The position numbers and the translations under genes are program-made. Positions 26,090 to 35,579 of a stretch of DNA of 57,850 nucleotides are shown here, piece after piece. The notes beneath the pieces were generated by a model, which was not told where the DNA came from, searched no databases, and was given only the letters and a program-made list of their open reading frames with translations. Every line of letters begins with the position of its first letter. Position 1 is the stretch's first letter. Source of the stretch: Bacteroidales bacterium (GTDB lineage: Bacteria; Bacteroidota; Bacteroidia; Bacteroidales; JAADGE01); assembly GCA_021108035.1 (NCBI GenBank), contig JAIORQ010000041.1, forward strand, positions 1-57,850, in the 5' to 3' direction.

Positions 26090-27235
26090 TTACCTGATAA
26101 ATTTTAAAGAGAAACGGGTTAATATTTCAGCTCTTTTATCCCAAGTGTATGACTCAAGAAAATCATTATACGAATTATTTGCAAGTTCAGCACCGAAAGA
26201 CGGATTTTCTGCAAGTTTTATAACAGCATTTTTCCAGCTTTCGTAATCATCAGGCGGAACTAATATTGCATTGTTTTCATTTAAAATTTCTCTCAATACA
26301 GGCAAGTCTGAACAAATAACGGGCTTTTTGCTTGACATATACTCAAAAATTTTCAAAGGAGACATAAATTGAGAGGTTTCATGCGCTCCGTAAACTAAAA
26401 CTTTTTTTTGATAGGGTGCAAGCAATATATCAGCACTGTTTCTGTATTTATAAACTTCAGCCGGCGGAATAAAACCCAAAAAATGCAAATTTTTAAAATT
26501 ACTTTTTGATTTCCAAAAGTCAATATCTTTCTCTAATCCGCCGACAATATAAAAATCATGTTCAGGCAATTGTTCTGCTAAATATATTATATTTTCTGTT
26601 CCTCTTCCGGGGTATAGATGTCCGGTGTACATTATCTTTAAATTATCTGAATTTGAATTCAACTTAATTTTATGTGAAAAATCGGGTACAGGAACCGAAG
26701 CGTCAGGTAATACAGCAATATCATCAATGTTATAATTTTTCTTCCTGTATATATTTTTAAGGGCTTCAGTAATTACAATTAAGCGAACAAAATTTTTGTG
26801 CTTAATCAACTTATTAAAATACAGATTATTTACAGGTCCGATTTCCCACATAGGAGCGTGCGATTCCAAGATAACAGGAAACCCTGTTTTAGCTGCAATA
26901 TAACATCCGAAAACTTGCCTGCCGTAAACTATGTCGGGCTTATGATTTTTTAAGATTTTTTTAATTTTCGGATTAATAATAAGCTCTCTGTAAATTGCAT
27001 TCAAAATCTTATTTTTAAAATGCAAAGCACTAATTATCTTTAAATTAAAAGTTTTTTTTATACCATAGAAACTGAAAATATTGTCAACATTTTTCAACTC
27101 AAGTTGTTTGGTACTTACTGCAATAAATAACACTTCATGTCCAATTTCAGCCAATGAATTACACATATTCATAACATGCACACTGTTAGCTGTTTTTGAA
27201 GGGAGTATTGAGTCTGAAATATAAATAATTTTCAT
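26090..27235 (-). CDS. Glycosyltransferase family 4 (GT-B)
   Basis: A 381-aa GT-B enzyme. The N-terminal Rossmann half starts MKIIYISDSILPSKTANSVH, and the C-terminal GT4 domain (about 195-365) has the donor-binding GHLYPGRGTENI and the E-x7-E-type motif near SPLKIFEYMSSKKPVICSD. It would transfer a sugar from a nucleotide donor to a growing surface glycan. It is the last gene of the glycan cluster before the YfhO-like gene, 21 nt after the methyltransferase. Confidence 0.92.
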   Translation of the reverse strand: MKIIYISDSILPSKTANSVHVMNMCNSLAEIGHEVLFIAVSTKQLELKNVDNIFSFYGIKKTFNLKIISALHFKNKILNAIYRELIINPKIKKILKNHKPDIVYGRQVFGCYIAAKTGFPVILESHAPMWEIGPVNNLYFNKLIKHKNFVRLIVITEALKNIYRKKNYNIDDIAVLPDASVPVPDFSHKIKLNSNSDNLKIMYTGHLYPGRGTENIIYLAEQLPEHDFYIVGGLEKDIDFWKSKSNFKNLHFLGFIPPAEVYKYRNSADILLAPYQKKVLVYGAHETSQFMSPLKIFEYMSSKKPVICSDLPVLREILNENNAILVPPDDYESWKNAVIKLAENPSFGAELANNSYNDFLESYTWDKRAEILTRFSLKFIR

Positions 27236-27256
27236 GAAAATAATATTCTGTTGATT

Positions 27257-27961
27257 TTACTGATGTTTCTTTTTCTTTAATAAAAATTTTTCAATATTCT
27301 TGCGAAAAAATAATTCAGTATTGTATATAAATGAATTTTTTATATGTTTATTTCCTACCGGAAATCCAATATTATTAATTTTGTTGCCATTGATGTTCTC
27401 AATTTTTTTCCATTTATCAAAATTTTTAGTTCCGACGGCAAAAATATATGTTGAATTTCGGGAAATTTGAGAAAAATTCAAATAAATCAGAGAAAAGCTG
27501 TTTTGAATAAACAATTTGTTTACTGCTTGAGGTGTAATCCTCCAATAATCGCCGTACTCACCGTGAACTTCTTGAATAAAAGGCAAAATCACTATTACAA
27601 TATCTTTACTTAATTTGCATAAATTTTCAAATGCTTTAAAAATATTAAAAACATGTTCGAGTGTTGTGTGATTAAATACAACATCAAATTTTTTAATAAG
27701 ATTTTCGGGTAAATCTTTTTCTAAATCAAGAAATATCTCATTTTTAATATCTCCTTGAAAACCTCTTGCTTCCGATATATAGTTTGTAAGGTGATATTCT
27801 TCGGCAGAAGTAAAATAATTTTTATAATAATCACCTTCTTTGTCTTTATCTTGCCAGCCGGATACATTTACAACTTTACCTCGAAAAAAAGAAGATACTT
27901 TCTTTAATTCTGTATTTGACCAATTTCTTGGTATTGTAAATTTTCTGTCTTTTAATATCAT
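27257..27961 (-). CDS. SAM-dependent methyltransferase-like protein of the glycan cluster
   Basis: 234 aa. The methyltransferase core is recognisable by FDVVFNHTTLEHVFNIFKAF (motif IV region, residues about 92-111) and VIVILPFIQEVHGEYGDYWR, typical of Methyltransf_11-like enzymes in polysaccharide clusters. The usual glycine-rich motif I is weak (GKVVNVSGWQDKD), so cofactor binding is less sure. It may methylate a sugar or act in chain termination. It lies between the propeller-like gene and the GT4 gene. Confidence 0.65.
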   Translation of the reverse strand: MILKDRKFTIPRNWSNTELKKVSSFFRGKVVNVSGWQDKDKEGDYYKNYFTSAEEYHLTNYISEARGFQGDIKNEIFLDLEKDLPENLIKKFDVVFNHTTLEHVFNIFKAFENLCKLSKDIVIVILPFIQEVHGEYGDYWRITPQAVNKLFIQNSFSLIYLNFSQISRNSTYIFAVGTKNFDKWKKIENINGNKINNIGFPVGNKHIKNSFIYNTELFFRKNIEKFLLKKKKHQ

Positions 27962-27973
27962 TTTCTTATCTTT

Positions 27974-29185
27974 TCAAATATTTTTCAAATCTACATCAAA
28001 AATAATCATCCTTCGTCCTTTGAATGTCGGAATATCAACACAAATATTTTTATTATCCTTGCATAATCTCGGATGCAAATCACATCTTGTTTCGTTCTTA
28101 TATGAATACGGAGAATTTATCTTTGCAATTTTATGTACTTTTTCTTGAAACTTATAAAATAACAGATTTTGTTCTTTGAAAAAACCCAAGGGATATGTAT
28201 CGGTAATAATGCTGTTATCGGAATAAAAATTCGGATGACCGTCATTTTTAATCATTACCGGAATTATTGGAGAAATTTTTCCGTTTTTTGTATTATGTAA
28301 AGTATAAGAATATCCTTCTTTATTTTCCGAAAAAATTAATAATTCGCTGTCATTTTTCCAAGTATAATGAGAACAATTTCTGCCTTCATTCAGTAAAACA
28401 AAATTGCTGCCGTCTAAATCGCAAACGCAGGCATTTATTATTTTCTTATTGCCAAACACTCTTATATAATAAAAAAGCAATCTGTTTCCTGAAGGATTAA
28501 ACGACAGATGATTAATATAATGTTTCATATTAACATTATCATCATAAGAATTACGTTTTGATAAATCTTTAAGACTTAATATCAACTTTTTTGTATTTAA
28601 TTCTAAATTACAAATCCAAACACCGTCTTCAGACAAATCCATATCTGCATATTCAGGAAAATTCACATAACCGTAGCCGGGTCGCAACTTTCCGAGACGA
28701 GAAAAATTAAGAGTTGCAGCAAATTTACCTGATGAGTCAATATCATAAACAGGAAAATCAAATTGTTTAATTATTTTTTCACTATACAAATCTTGAATAA
28801 GTGATGCATATTTATTATTTATTATTTTATTATATATTATAAATTTGTTTTCGGCATGAGGAAACCACATTAATCTTGCTCCTTGTTGCCAACACCATGA
28901 ATCAGTTTTTCCTACAGAAATAAATTTAAGAGGTTCATTAATATTAAAATATCCGATTTCAACTGTATAAGGCTTTTTTAATGAAATATTTTTAATATCT
29001 GCTGAATGAGCAAGTAAAATTTTACCTGCATTATCGAAAGGAGTTTTATCATAATATCCGAAAAAAGTATGTCTTTTTTTTGAACTTAAAATTGTGTAAT
29101 TATAGTTTGTGCTTATTTTCTTTTTCAGACGAAAAAAAATTATAAACCAAAGAAACAATCCGTATATTTTTTTAATTATTATCAT
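27974..29185 (-). CDS. Beta-propeller-like protein of capsule clusters, unknown function
   Basis: 403 aa. A short hydrophobic N-terminus (about 4-20) is followed by repeats of beta strands: ILLAHSADIK, KFAATLNFSRLG, NRLLFYYIRVFG, SELLIFSENKEGY. This spacing suggests a TolB-like propeller. The conserved HTFFGYYDKTPFD near residue 40 recurs in capsule-cluster proteins annotated only as hypothetical or glycosyltransferase-like. Enzymatic function is not evident. The start overlaps a 50-aa ORF by 14 nt. Confidence 0.6.
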   Translation of the reverse strand: MIIIKKIYGLFLWFIIFFRLKKKISTNYNYTILSSKKRHTFFGYYDKTPFDNAGKILLAHSADIKNISLKKPYTVEIGYFNINEPLKFISVGKTDSWCWQQGARLMWFPHAENKFIIYNKIINNKYASLIQDLYSEKIIKQFDFPVYDIDSSGKFAATLNFSRLGKLRPGYGYVNFPEYADMDLSEDGVWICNLELNTKKLILSLKDLSKRNSYDDNVNMKHYINHLSFNPSGNRLLFYYIRVFGNKKIINACVCDLDGSNFVLLNEGRNCSHYTWKNDSELLIFSENKEGYSYTLHNTKNGKISPIIPVMIKNDGHPNFYSDNSIITDTYPLGFFKEQNLLFYKFQEKVHKIAKINSPYSYKNETRCDLHPRLCKDNKNICVDIPTFKGRRMIIFDVDLKNI

Positions 29186-29324
29186 ATTTCAAAAGCAATA
29201 TCTTTTTGAACAAATTTCTTTGAAACCTTGCCATCATTTCAAAAAAAGGTTGCTCATAAGAATCTTCGTATTTAGCCTCACGAGGATAAATCATTAGCGA
29301 TTTTTTTGATTTTTCTTTTTCCAT
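29172..29324 (-). CDS. Hypothetical 50-aa protein
   Basis: A short frame beginning MEKEKSKKSLMIYPREAKYE and ending in FKKILLLKYDNN, without helix or motif that names it. It ends 14 nt inside the propeller-like gene, which suggests translational coupling. Near its end is a 21-nt stretch (29187-29207) identical to one in the KilA-N gene at about 29993-30013 but read in another frame, so the 3' part might be a recombination scar. Confidence 0.4.
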   Translation of the reverse strand: MEKEKSKKSLMIYPREAKYEDSYEQPFFEMMARFQRNLFKKILLLKYDNN

Positions 29325-29326
29325 AA

Positions 29327-29522
29327 CTAAAATGCTTTAAACTTATCGCCCATATAGTGTTTCAGGTTCCATTTTTTCGTGGTATCTAAAGCACGTTCAA
29401 GCACAATTAATTTTTGGCCTTTATTGGTTTTGATACAATTTTTTTAGGGTTTCCAAACGTTCTTTATTCCGGTCATAAGACTGAATATTTTCAATTGGGT
29501 TATCTGTATTATTTTTTGCCAT
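29327..29522 (-). pseudogene. Frameshifted short gene downstream of KilA-N
   Basis: The frame begins MAKNNTDNPIENIQSYDRNK and runs to LETLKK at an A-run, then stops after 33 residues. A second frame continues as NKGQKLIVLERALDTTKKWN to a stop at 29327. Joined, they give about 65 residues, so a one-step frameshift at the A-run (or a sequencing error there) is likely. The start overlaps the KilA-N stop by 14 nt. The family is not recognised. Confidence 0.45.
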
Positions 29523-30336
29523 TTTCAATTCTTTTTAAATTTTTGTTGGCTATCAGCGATTTCATTTGAGAAATTGCCATGTCATTTAGCTTTACCAATC
29601 TTTCTTTTTGTGACAAATTTTGGTGAATCAGCATTGCATTAATACTTTCCATATTTGACAATACAACCAATTGATGAATAGTTGCATCATCCCTGACATT
29701 TCCCTTTTTATCAGGATTCGCCTCACGCCACTGTTTTGCAGTTTTGCCAAATAGTGCCATATTCAATACATCTGCTTCATTAGCATAGATAACAGAGGTT
29801 TGCTTATTGTTAAGCTCTTCGGGTATTAATCGTTCTTTAATGGCATCTGTATGAATTTTGTAGTTTACTTTAGCTAAAGTGCGTTGAAAATCCCATTCAA
29901 GTTTCAATCGGTCATTTTCATCTTTTTTAAGTCGTTGGAACTCTTTTATTAAATAGAGTTTAAACTCTGCACTTATCCACGATGCAAATTCAAAAGCAAT
30001 ATCTTTTTGGGCGTATGTTCCACCACCCCTTCCTAATTTGTTATGAACACCAACAGCATTTGTTTTTTCAATCCATTTTGAGGGTGAAAGTGAAAAACTA
30101 TTACTTCCTGCTTCAAATAAAAGGGGGTCGAATTCGACCCCTTTAAATTCAGGGTTATTAATTTTTTCCCAAAGACCAAGATATTCAATAGTGCTTCTGT
30201 TTCTTAACCAATTCTTTACAACATCTTTGGGTTCTTTAGGATTTTTAAATCTTGCTATATCGGTAATGCTAATATAATCTTCATTATTTATCCGTATTAC
30301 GGAAACAGTCTGTTCTTTCACATTTATACTTTTCAT
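29509..30336 (-). CDS. KilA-N domain protein
   Basis: 275 aa. The KilA-N DNA-binding module fills residues 10-150: YISITDIARFKN, then NWLRNRSTIEYLGLWEKINN, then the conserved GRGGGTYAQKDIAFEFASWI. The rest is helical. KilA-N proteins come from phages and are common as lone accessory genes in Bacteroidota. It interrupts the glycan cluster and has nothing to do with sugar chemistry, so it is probably acquired. Degraded fragments lie on its upstream side. Confidence 0.88.
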   Translation of the reverse strand: MKSINVKEQTVSVIRINNEDYISITDIARFKNPKEPKDVVKNWLRNRSTIEYLGLWEKINNPEFKGVEFDPLLFEAGSNSFSLSPSKWIEKTNAVGVHNKLGRGGGTYAQKDIAFEFASWISAEFKLYLIKEFQRLKKDENDRLKLEWDFQRTLAKVNYKIHTDAIKERLIPEELNNKQTSVIYANEADVLNMALFGKTAKQWREANPDKKGNVRDDATIHQLVVLSNMESINAMLIHQNLSQKERLVKLNDMAISQMKSLIANKNLKRIENGKK

Positions 30337-30345
30337 AATTATTTT

Positions 30346-30492
30346 CTAAAGATTTATATTAATTGTACCGAATTCGGTATAATTAAAATCAGAATTATAT
30401 AAAGCCTCCCACTCACCAACATATTCAATTGTATTAACAATAGACTTGATTGCTGTTTGCTGATATTCTAATTTTTCTAATTTTATTTCCAT
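30346..30492 (-). pseudogene. Chimeric remnant: restriction-like N-terminus joined to KilA-N fragment
   Basis: A 48-aa frame. MEIKLEKLEYQQTAIKSIV resembles the start of type III restriction (Res) or related helicase subunits. It continues NTIEYVGEWEALYNSDFNYT, which aligns with the KilA-N gene's STIEYLGLWEKINNPEFKG. The two halves come from different families, so this looks like a recombination product with no function. Confidence 0.45.
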
Positions 30493-30497
30493 CAGTC

Positions 30498-30560
30498 TTA
30501 TAAACCTTTTTCTTCTCTTTTTTCCCGAAGTATTTCTCCTATTGATTTGTATAATTCCAT
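30498..30560 (-). pseudogene. Fragment resembling the start of an XRE regulator
   Basis: A 20-aa frame ending GEILREKREEKGL, which matches the usual first helix of Cro/CI regulators and stops where the second helix should begin. It is just upstream of the chimeric remnant. The call rests on a very short match. Confidence 0.25.
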
Positions 30561-30660
30561 TTGTGAATTGTCACTTGAATAATTTTATTTGACAATGATA
30601 GTCAAATTTAGTGGTTCGTTTTACACTTTCTGTGATTTAGTTTTCTCAAACTTATTAACA

Positions 30661-30795
30661 GTAAGTCCACTCCGAAAAGTAATATCTTGCAAAAAAAAGT
30701 GCATAGCAACTTCTTTAATTGGCTGACAATAAGCCTATTGTATTATTGGATTTTTGCAGAATTAGTTGCTTTGCACCTTTTCGGAGTAGTCTCAA
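30661..30795. repeat. MITE-like element with inverted ends, copy 2
   Basis: The ends GTAAGTCCACTCCGAAAAG (30661-30679) and CTTTTCGGAGTAGTCTCAA (30777-30795) match the termini of the element at 8108-8248. The interior differs but extends the fold: AAGTGCATAGCAACT pairs with AGTTGCTTTGCACCTT with mismatches. It lies between gene remnants and the flippase gene. Confidence 0.6.
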
Positions 30796-30881
30796 CAGTT
30801 ATTTTTTGTGTCTTTTTCATATCATCATGTAATTCATTAATTCATGTGTATTAATTTGTATTTTTTCAACCTCATTTGATA

Positions 30882-32420
30882 CTATTTTCTGTTGAATCGT
30901 ATTTTTTTTATTAAAAATTTTCGATGTTCTGCATTTAATATTATAAATAAGATTAACAAAAAACTTAATATGCCGAAAACGGTAATCAAAATAATAAAAT
31001 TATATATATTTTCAAAATCTATAAACCTGTTATAAACAAGAGAAAAAACTATTAATACTAAAGCTGAAAACAAGGGAGGCAAATAGACTTTACTGAAATA
31101 ATGTTTAATATTTATTTGTAAATTTCGACAAACAGCAAAGGGCATAACCAAAATATCAACAATTAAATATCTGAACGACCAACCTATTGCAGCTCCAAGT
31201 ATTCCCAAATCAGTATATTTAATAAGTATTATTGTAGTTATTAAACCTGCTGACACTGATATAAGCATAAGATTTGCTACAAACCAATGTTTATTTGTGG
31301 CTCTGAAAATAGCTCTGCTTGCTGTTTGCGGTGCACCCAGACCAAACGGAACAATCATTACTGCAACAGCATATGCCATATTTTGTAAATCTAAATTATT
31401 TAATCCGGTATTTCCCAGCCATAATTCCAACAATTGTTTTCCGTAAAAAAACAGAAAAACACTAATCGGGATACTGATTGCTAATCCGTATCTGACACCG
31501 TGAATATTTAATTCTCGGAGTTTTGCAATATCATTTTTGGCATTCATTCTGCTTGCAATAGGCACAAACGTAGAACCTAATCGATTAACAAAAGGCCCTA
31601 TTTTATTTATTATTGAATTAGGGATCGAAAATAATGGGGTTGCTGCAAGTCCTATCATTATGCTGACAGAAAGAATAATGCCTTTTGTGTACAACATAGC
31701 TGATATTGATTGTACAAGCGAACTTGCTCCAAGTGAAAATAATTCTTTGAAATTCTTTTTAGTAATATATCTAAATTTGAATTTCAGATATTTATGATAC
31801 TTTAAGGCGATTAAGAATAATACTATTTCGGATAATAAATTTACACTTAAAGTTATTTCAGCGAGTAAAATCAAATCTCCAATTCCTCTGTAAAAAAACA
31901 ACAGGACTAAAATTAAGTATATAACATTAAAAAAGAGCTGTATAAGTGATATAAGGTCGTATCTGTCTTTGGCTTGCAGCAAACCTCTGCCCACACGCAA
32001 AGGAAAAGCAACAATAATATTCAAACTTAATATTCCGAAAAGAACTTGGGAGATTTGTTGGTAATTTTCTGTTGTATTAAATATTTCCGGAATATAAGGT
32101 AATACTATAAGTGAAATGAAAAGAGTTAGAACTGCCGCAAAAAAGAAAACTGCAAGAGATGTACTGTAAACTCTTTTGTTTTCCTCAAAATCATCAGTTA
32201 CTGAATTTTTTGCAATAAAACGAGCAATACTGTTTGCTATACCAAAATCGAAAAGCATTAAAAATGCTGCACCCTGCCCTATTGCTTCCCATAAACCATA
32301 TTGATATTTTCCGAAGTACGATAATAAAACAGGCGTTATTATTAAAGCAGAAGCAATAATAATAATTTTGCTTATCCATTCAGAAACAACATTTTTTAAT
32401 ATAGTTTTTTTTAAACTCAT
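30882..32420 (-). CDS. Wzx-type polysaccharide flippase (MATE/MOP superfamily)
   Basis: 512 aa with about 14 membrane helices, as expected for a MOP-superfamily lipid-linked oligosaccharide flippase. The N-terminal IIIASALIITPVLLSYFGKY and QYGLWEAIGQGAAF are typical of the polysaccharide biosynthesis protein family. It would move the undecaprenyl-linked repeat unit to the periplasmic face. Its start overlaps the stop codon of the upstream Capsule_synth gene by one base. No Wzy polymerase is clearly visible in the cluster. Confidence 0.9.
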   Translation of the reverse strand: MSLKKTILKNVVSEWISKIIIIASALIITPVLLSYFGKYQYGLWEAIGQGAAFLMLFDFGIANSIARFIAKNSVTDDFEENKRVYSTSLAVFFFAAVLTLFISLIVLPYIPEIFNTTENYQQISQVLFGILSLNIIVAFPLRVGRGLLQAKDRYDLISLIQLFFNVIYLILVLLFFYRGIGDLILLAEITLSVNLLSEIVLFLIALKYHKYLKFKFRYITKKNFKELFSLGASSLVQSISAMLYTKGIILSVSIMIGLAATPLFSIPNSIINKIGPFVNRLGSTFVPIASRMNAKNDIAKLRELNIHGVRYGLAISIPISVFLFFYGKQLLELWLGNTGLNNLDLQNMAYAVAVMIVPFGLGAPQTASRAIFRATNKHWFVANLMLISVSAGLITTIILIKYTDLGILGAAIGWSFRYLIVDILVMPFAVCRNLQINIKHYFSKVYLPPLFSALVLIVFSLVYNRFIDFENIYNFIILITVFGILSFLLILFIILNAEHRKFLIKKIRFNRK

Positions 32421-33964
32421 TAAGTTGAAATAATATTAAAAAATTTGAATCTTTCAATAAGATAATCAGATAAATTATTAATATTTTGTTGATATTTTTC
32501 ACTGCTGTATTCACTTCCGCCTTCTCTGCCTCCTTTTCTCAACATTACTGTATAAAAGTCAACAGGAACAGAGTGTGTAACCATGGCAGCCATATATGAC
32601 TTAATAATATCTTCGTTATATTTGAAATTAGAAATGCTCCGGATAATTTCCGAATATAAATTTTTAATATTATCAAGATAATTAACCATAGATTTTGGCA
32701 ACATTCTGAATGATACATTGCCGAGAACAATTATCGGTTTCTTGTTTAACAAAGCTTCAAAACCGGTTGCTCCTGACAAGACAACAGTTAAGGCAGCATG
32801 TTTGGTTAATTCAACAGTAGATATTTCGGAATCGGCAAAATCGACATTAGGAATATTTAATATATTATTATAATAGCCCCAAGTTCTTCGTCCTTTATTG
32901 CGAGGATGCTCTTTTACAATTAAAGAGTATTTTACCGGTAATTGCAAAGCAATATTTCTTATTACTTCTATTTGATTCTGATAATATTTTGAAAATAAAG
33001 TTATTGCTATTTCAGGTTCGGAATGCAGAGGGAAAAAAATATAATCTTTTGTTTTTAACTCTTCTGCAAACTTTATTCGTTTAGCGAATTTTCGTTTGAA
33101 TATTAATGCTCTGATGTCTCGCAAAGGATTATCATACAGAAAATTAACAGAATGGCGAAATTGGTTATGATTATCTCTCTTTTTTCGAATTTGCAAAATA
33201 TCTAAAAGAATAAGTTTGCTGAATTTAAAAGGATATTTGAAAAAAAAGTTACCGAAATTTATATTATATTTTGTAATTCCTTCATACGGTATTTTTCCTT
33301 TTTCTTTAAAATTTGAGATATAATTATTTGCAATTTTTTCATAAGCAGGATTTGATATTCCGTTTTTTACAAATTCATCAAAAGTATTTTTAACATGCAA
33401 ATATTTTTCAGTTATTTCCGGTGTAAATAAAACATAATTATGAATTTTAGCTGAACGCTGAAACAGGTAATTAATATTTTTAGCTTCAGCAACTTTATAA
33501 ATAATATATTCCTCAAAAGTAGAAGGTGCAAAACCGATTACAACATCAGGTTTTACTTTTTCGATAAATTTCTCGGCCGCAAGAGTACCATACAAAAAAA
33601 TCTTGAGCATTTGCTCATATTTATAAATAGGTTTATATTGTTGAGTAACCTTACAATACTTGCCTTGAAAAACCCTTCTGTCGTTAAACAAAGCACTCCA
33701 AACAGATTCATCTTTATAATACTCGTTTTCAATTCTTTGTATTTCAGCTGTGTTGATTTCTTGATTTAAAGCATTTTCTGTAATTTCCCATTCTTTTAAT
33801 ATTTCAATATCTTTATTTTTAATATTATCTTCATACTTATTATAAAACTCTCTGTCACACACAAAAAATCCCACATTACCTATAGAAATTTTATTTTGCA
33901 AAGATTTATAAACATCGTTATAAACCCTTAAAATTCCTCCCATAGTAACAAATATGATATTCAT
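32420..33964 (-). CDS. Capsule_synth-like glycosyltransferase
   Basis: 514 aa of the capsule polysaccharide synthesis family. The C-terminal half shows the KpsC/KpsS-like block: YIFFPLHSEPEIAITLF (about residue 312), SLIVKEHPRNKGRRTWGYYN (about 351) and TVVLSGATGFEALLNKKPII (about 393). The family transfers sugars, including Kdo and possibly other 2-keto sugars, in a GT-B fold. Next to CMP-sialate genes it is a candidate transferase for the activated acidic sugar, which is inference. Confidence 0.75.
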   Translation of the reverse strand: MNIIFVTMGGILRVYNDVYKSLQNKISIGNVGFFVCDREFYNKYEDNIKNKDIEILKEWEITENALNQEINTAEIQRIENEYYKDESVWSALFNDRRVFQGKYCKVTQQYKPIYKYEQMLKIFLYGTLAAEKFIEKVKPDVVIGFAPSTFEEYIIYKVAEAKNINYLFQRSAKIHNYVLFTPEITEKYLHVKNTFDEFVKNGISNPAYEKIANNYISNFKEKGKIPYEGITKYNINFGNFFFKYPFKFSKLILLDILQIRKKRDNHNQFRHSVNFLYDNPLRDIRALIFKRKFAKRIKFAEELKTKDYIFFPLHSEPEIAITLFSKYYQNQIEVIRNIALQLPVKYSLIVKEHPRNKGRRTWGYYNNILNIPNVDFADSEISTVELTKHAALTVVLSGATGFEALLNKKPIIVLGNVSFRMLPKSMVNYLDNIKNLYSEIIRSISNFKYNEDIIKSYMAAMVTHSVPVDFYTVMLRKGGREGGSEYSSEKYQQNINNLSDYLIERFKFFNIIST

Positions 33965-34890
33965 ATTTTACGGTTTTTTAGTTCTGATTCTAATTTTCCA
34001 ACAATAAATTCTTCAGTACGATTCATAGATGTAAATGTGGCTCCGGAAATATGCGATGTAACTATAACATTCTTATTATCTGCGACTTTTAAGAGATTGC
34101 TTAAATTATTATCTCCGGTTTCGTTAGTTATTACATCAATAGCAACGCCTTTAAAAAAGTTGTTATTAATTTTTTCGATTAAGTAACTTTCATCAATCAG
34201 TTCGCCTCTTGCTGTATTGATAAAGTATTTATTTTTCATTAAATTAAAATGATTCCGGTTAATAATTACTTTATCCGAATATGATGCCGATAAAATTAAT
34301 ATTTCAGTTTTATTTATTAATTCTTCAATCGAATTAGTTTGGATGATATTCAAATCAGTTTGGATTTTACTGTCAATATCATAATAAAAAACCTCGGCAC
34401 CAAAACAATTGAAATATTTTGCAAGAATTTTTCCTACTCTTCCGAGTCCGATAATTCCTGTTTTGTTTCCGTATATTTCATTTCCTGTATATTTATCTCT
34501 GTTCCATTCGGTATTTTGAGAATTTAAGAAAGAATTCTTATAATTTCGTAACAATGCTAATACAAGACCGAAAGTATGTTCCGGTGTCGCTCTTATTGTT
34601 GACAAAAATTCTCTTTCGTTTTTTAAAGAGATTATTTTTATGTTTCTTTTTTTTGTTTCGTTTAAGTCAATGTGATTTAGGCCTGTTGTGGGCGAACAAA
34701 TAATTTTTAATCTCGGTGCTTTATTAAGAATATCTTCCCCGATAAAATATCCGAGCCTGATAAATAATACATCAATATCTTTTAAAAAATCATCAATATT
34801 ATCTTTAAAAACAGACAGGTCGCCTAATTCAGAAAGTTCATTTATTGCTGATTTTGAAAAATTCTTTGGCTCTAAAATTCCTATCCTCAT
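33961..34890 (-). CDS. D-isomer-specific 2-hydroxyacid dehydrogenase
   Basis: 309 aa with the family plan: N-terminal substrate-binding part (about 1-95), NAD-binding Rossmann fold with GIIGLGRVGKILA (about 144), catalytic Arg in FINTARGELID (about 229), Glu in DVITNE (about 256) and His in VTSHISGAT (about 279). Relatives include SerA and lactate dehydrogenases. In this cluster it overlaps neuA and Capsule_synth by 4 nt each, so it may supply a hydroxyacid substituent of the glycan, but the substrate is unknown. Confidence 0.85.
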   Translation of the reverse strand: MRIGILEPKNFSKSAINELSELGDLSVFKDNIDDFLKDIDVLFIRLGYFIGEDILNKAPRLKIICSPTTGLNHIDLNETKKRNIKIISLKNEREFLSTIRATPEHTFGLVLALLRNYKNSFLNSQNTEWNRDKYTGNEIYGNKTGIIGLGRVGKILAKYFNCFGAEVFYYDIDSKIQTDLNIIQTNSIEELINKTEILILSASYSDKVIINRNHFNLMKNKYFINTARGELIDESYLIEKINNNFFKGVAIDVITNETGDNNLSNLLKVADNKNVIVTSHISGATFTSMNRTEEFIVGKLESELKNRKI

Positions 34891-35576
34891 AAACTTCTTT
34901 TTAAAATTTTTAAATCTTCCCGGCAGTCAAGGTTAATTGACCTGCTTTTCGGCATTTCGTACATCAACGGTGTTTCATCAAAAAGTTGATTTGTTTGCTT
35001 AATAAATTCTGTTGAAACAATATATATTGCTCCGTTTCTGATGAAAATATTATCATGTTCTTGCCGTCTGACTCCTTTGTTATGATTTGGATGCAAAGGT
35101 ATTGCAAAATTATTATCTTTTTTGTACAAAATCAACTCGTTAATTGTTTCATCATCATAACAAGAAATTAGTGATTTTCTGTTTTTTGTTTCATTAAACA
35201 AATTTATTGCTCCTGAAATATCTGAATAATTACGAAGTGGTGAAGTAGGTTGAAGAATAATTACGGCATCAAAGTATATTTCTTGTTTTTCATAATAATT
35301 AAGGGCATGCATAACATAAGAAAAAGATTTTGCTTTATCGCCTGAAATATCGGCAGGGCGAATAAACGGTACATTAACGCCATATTCAGCTCCGATTTCA
35401 GCAATTTTTTTTGAATCAGTAGATAAAATAAGTTTTGATATAATGTTCTCTTTAAGTAATTGCAGAGCAGGATTAATTGTGTAGTACAAAAGAGGTTTAC
35501 CCTTAATGTCGATAATATTTTTATTTTTTATTCCTTTTGAACCGCCTCTCGCAGGAATTATTGCCAAATATTTCAT
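34887..35576 (-). CDS. neuA: Acylneuraminate cytidylyltransferase
   Basis: 229 aa. It activates a nonulosonic acid as the CMP-sugar using CTP. The nucleotide-binding P-loop-like motif AIIPARGGSKGIKNKN is at the N-terminus, ILQPTSPLRNYSDISGA is at about 108, and the C-terminal NLDCREDLKI matches the family's D-x2-D region. Length is normal. It lies downstream of neuC with a methyltransferase in between. Whether the sugar is N-acetylneuraminate or a bacterial relative such as legionaminate is not certain; no dehydratase or aminotransferase for the latter is in the window. Confidence 0.92.
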   Translation of the reverse strand: MKYLAIIPARGGSKGIKNKNIIDIKGKPLLYYTINPALQLLKENIISKLILSTDSKKIAEIGAEYGVNVPFIRPADISGDKAKSFSYVMHALNYYEKQEIYFDAVIILQPTSPLRNYSDISGAINLFNETKNRKSLISCYDDETINELILYKKDNNFAIPLHPNHNKGVRRQEHDNIFIRNGAIYIVSTEFIKQTNQLFDETPLMYEMPKSRSINLDCREDLKILKRSL

Positions 35577-35579
35577 TTC

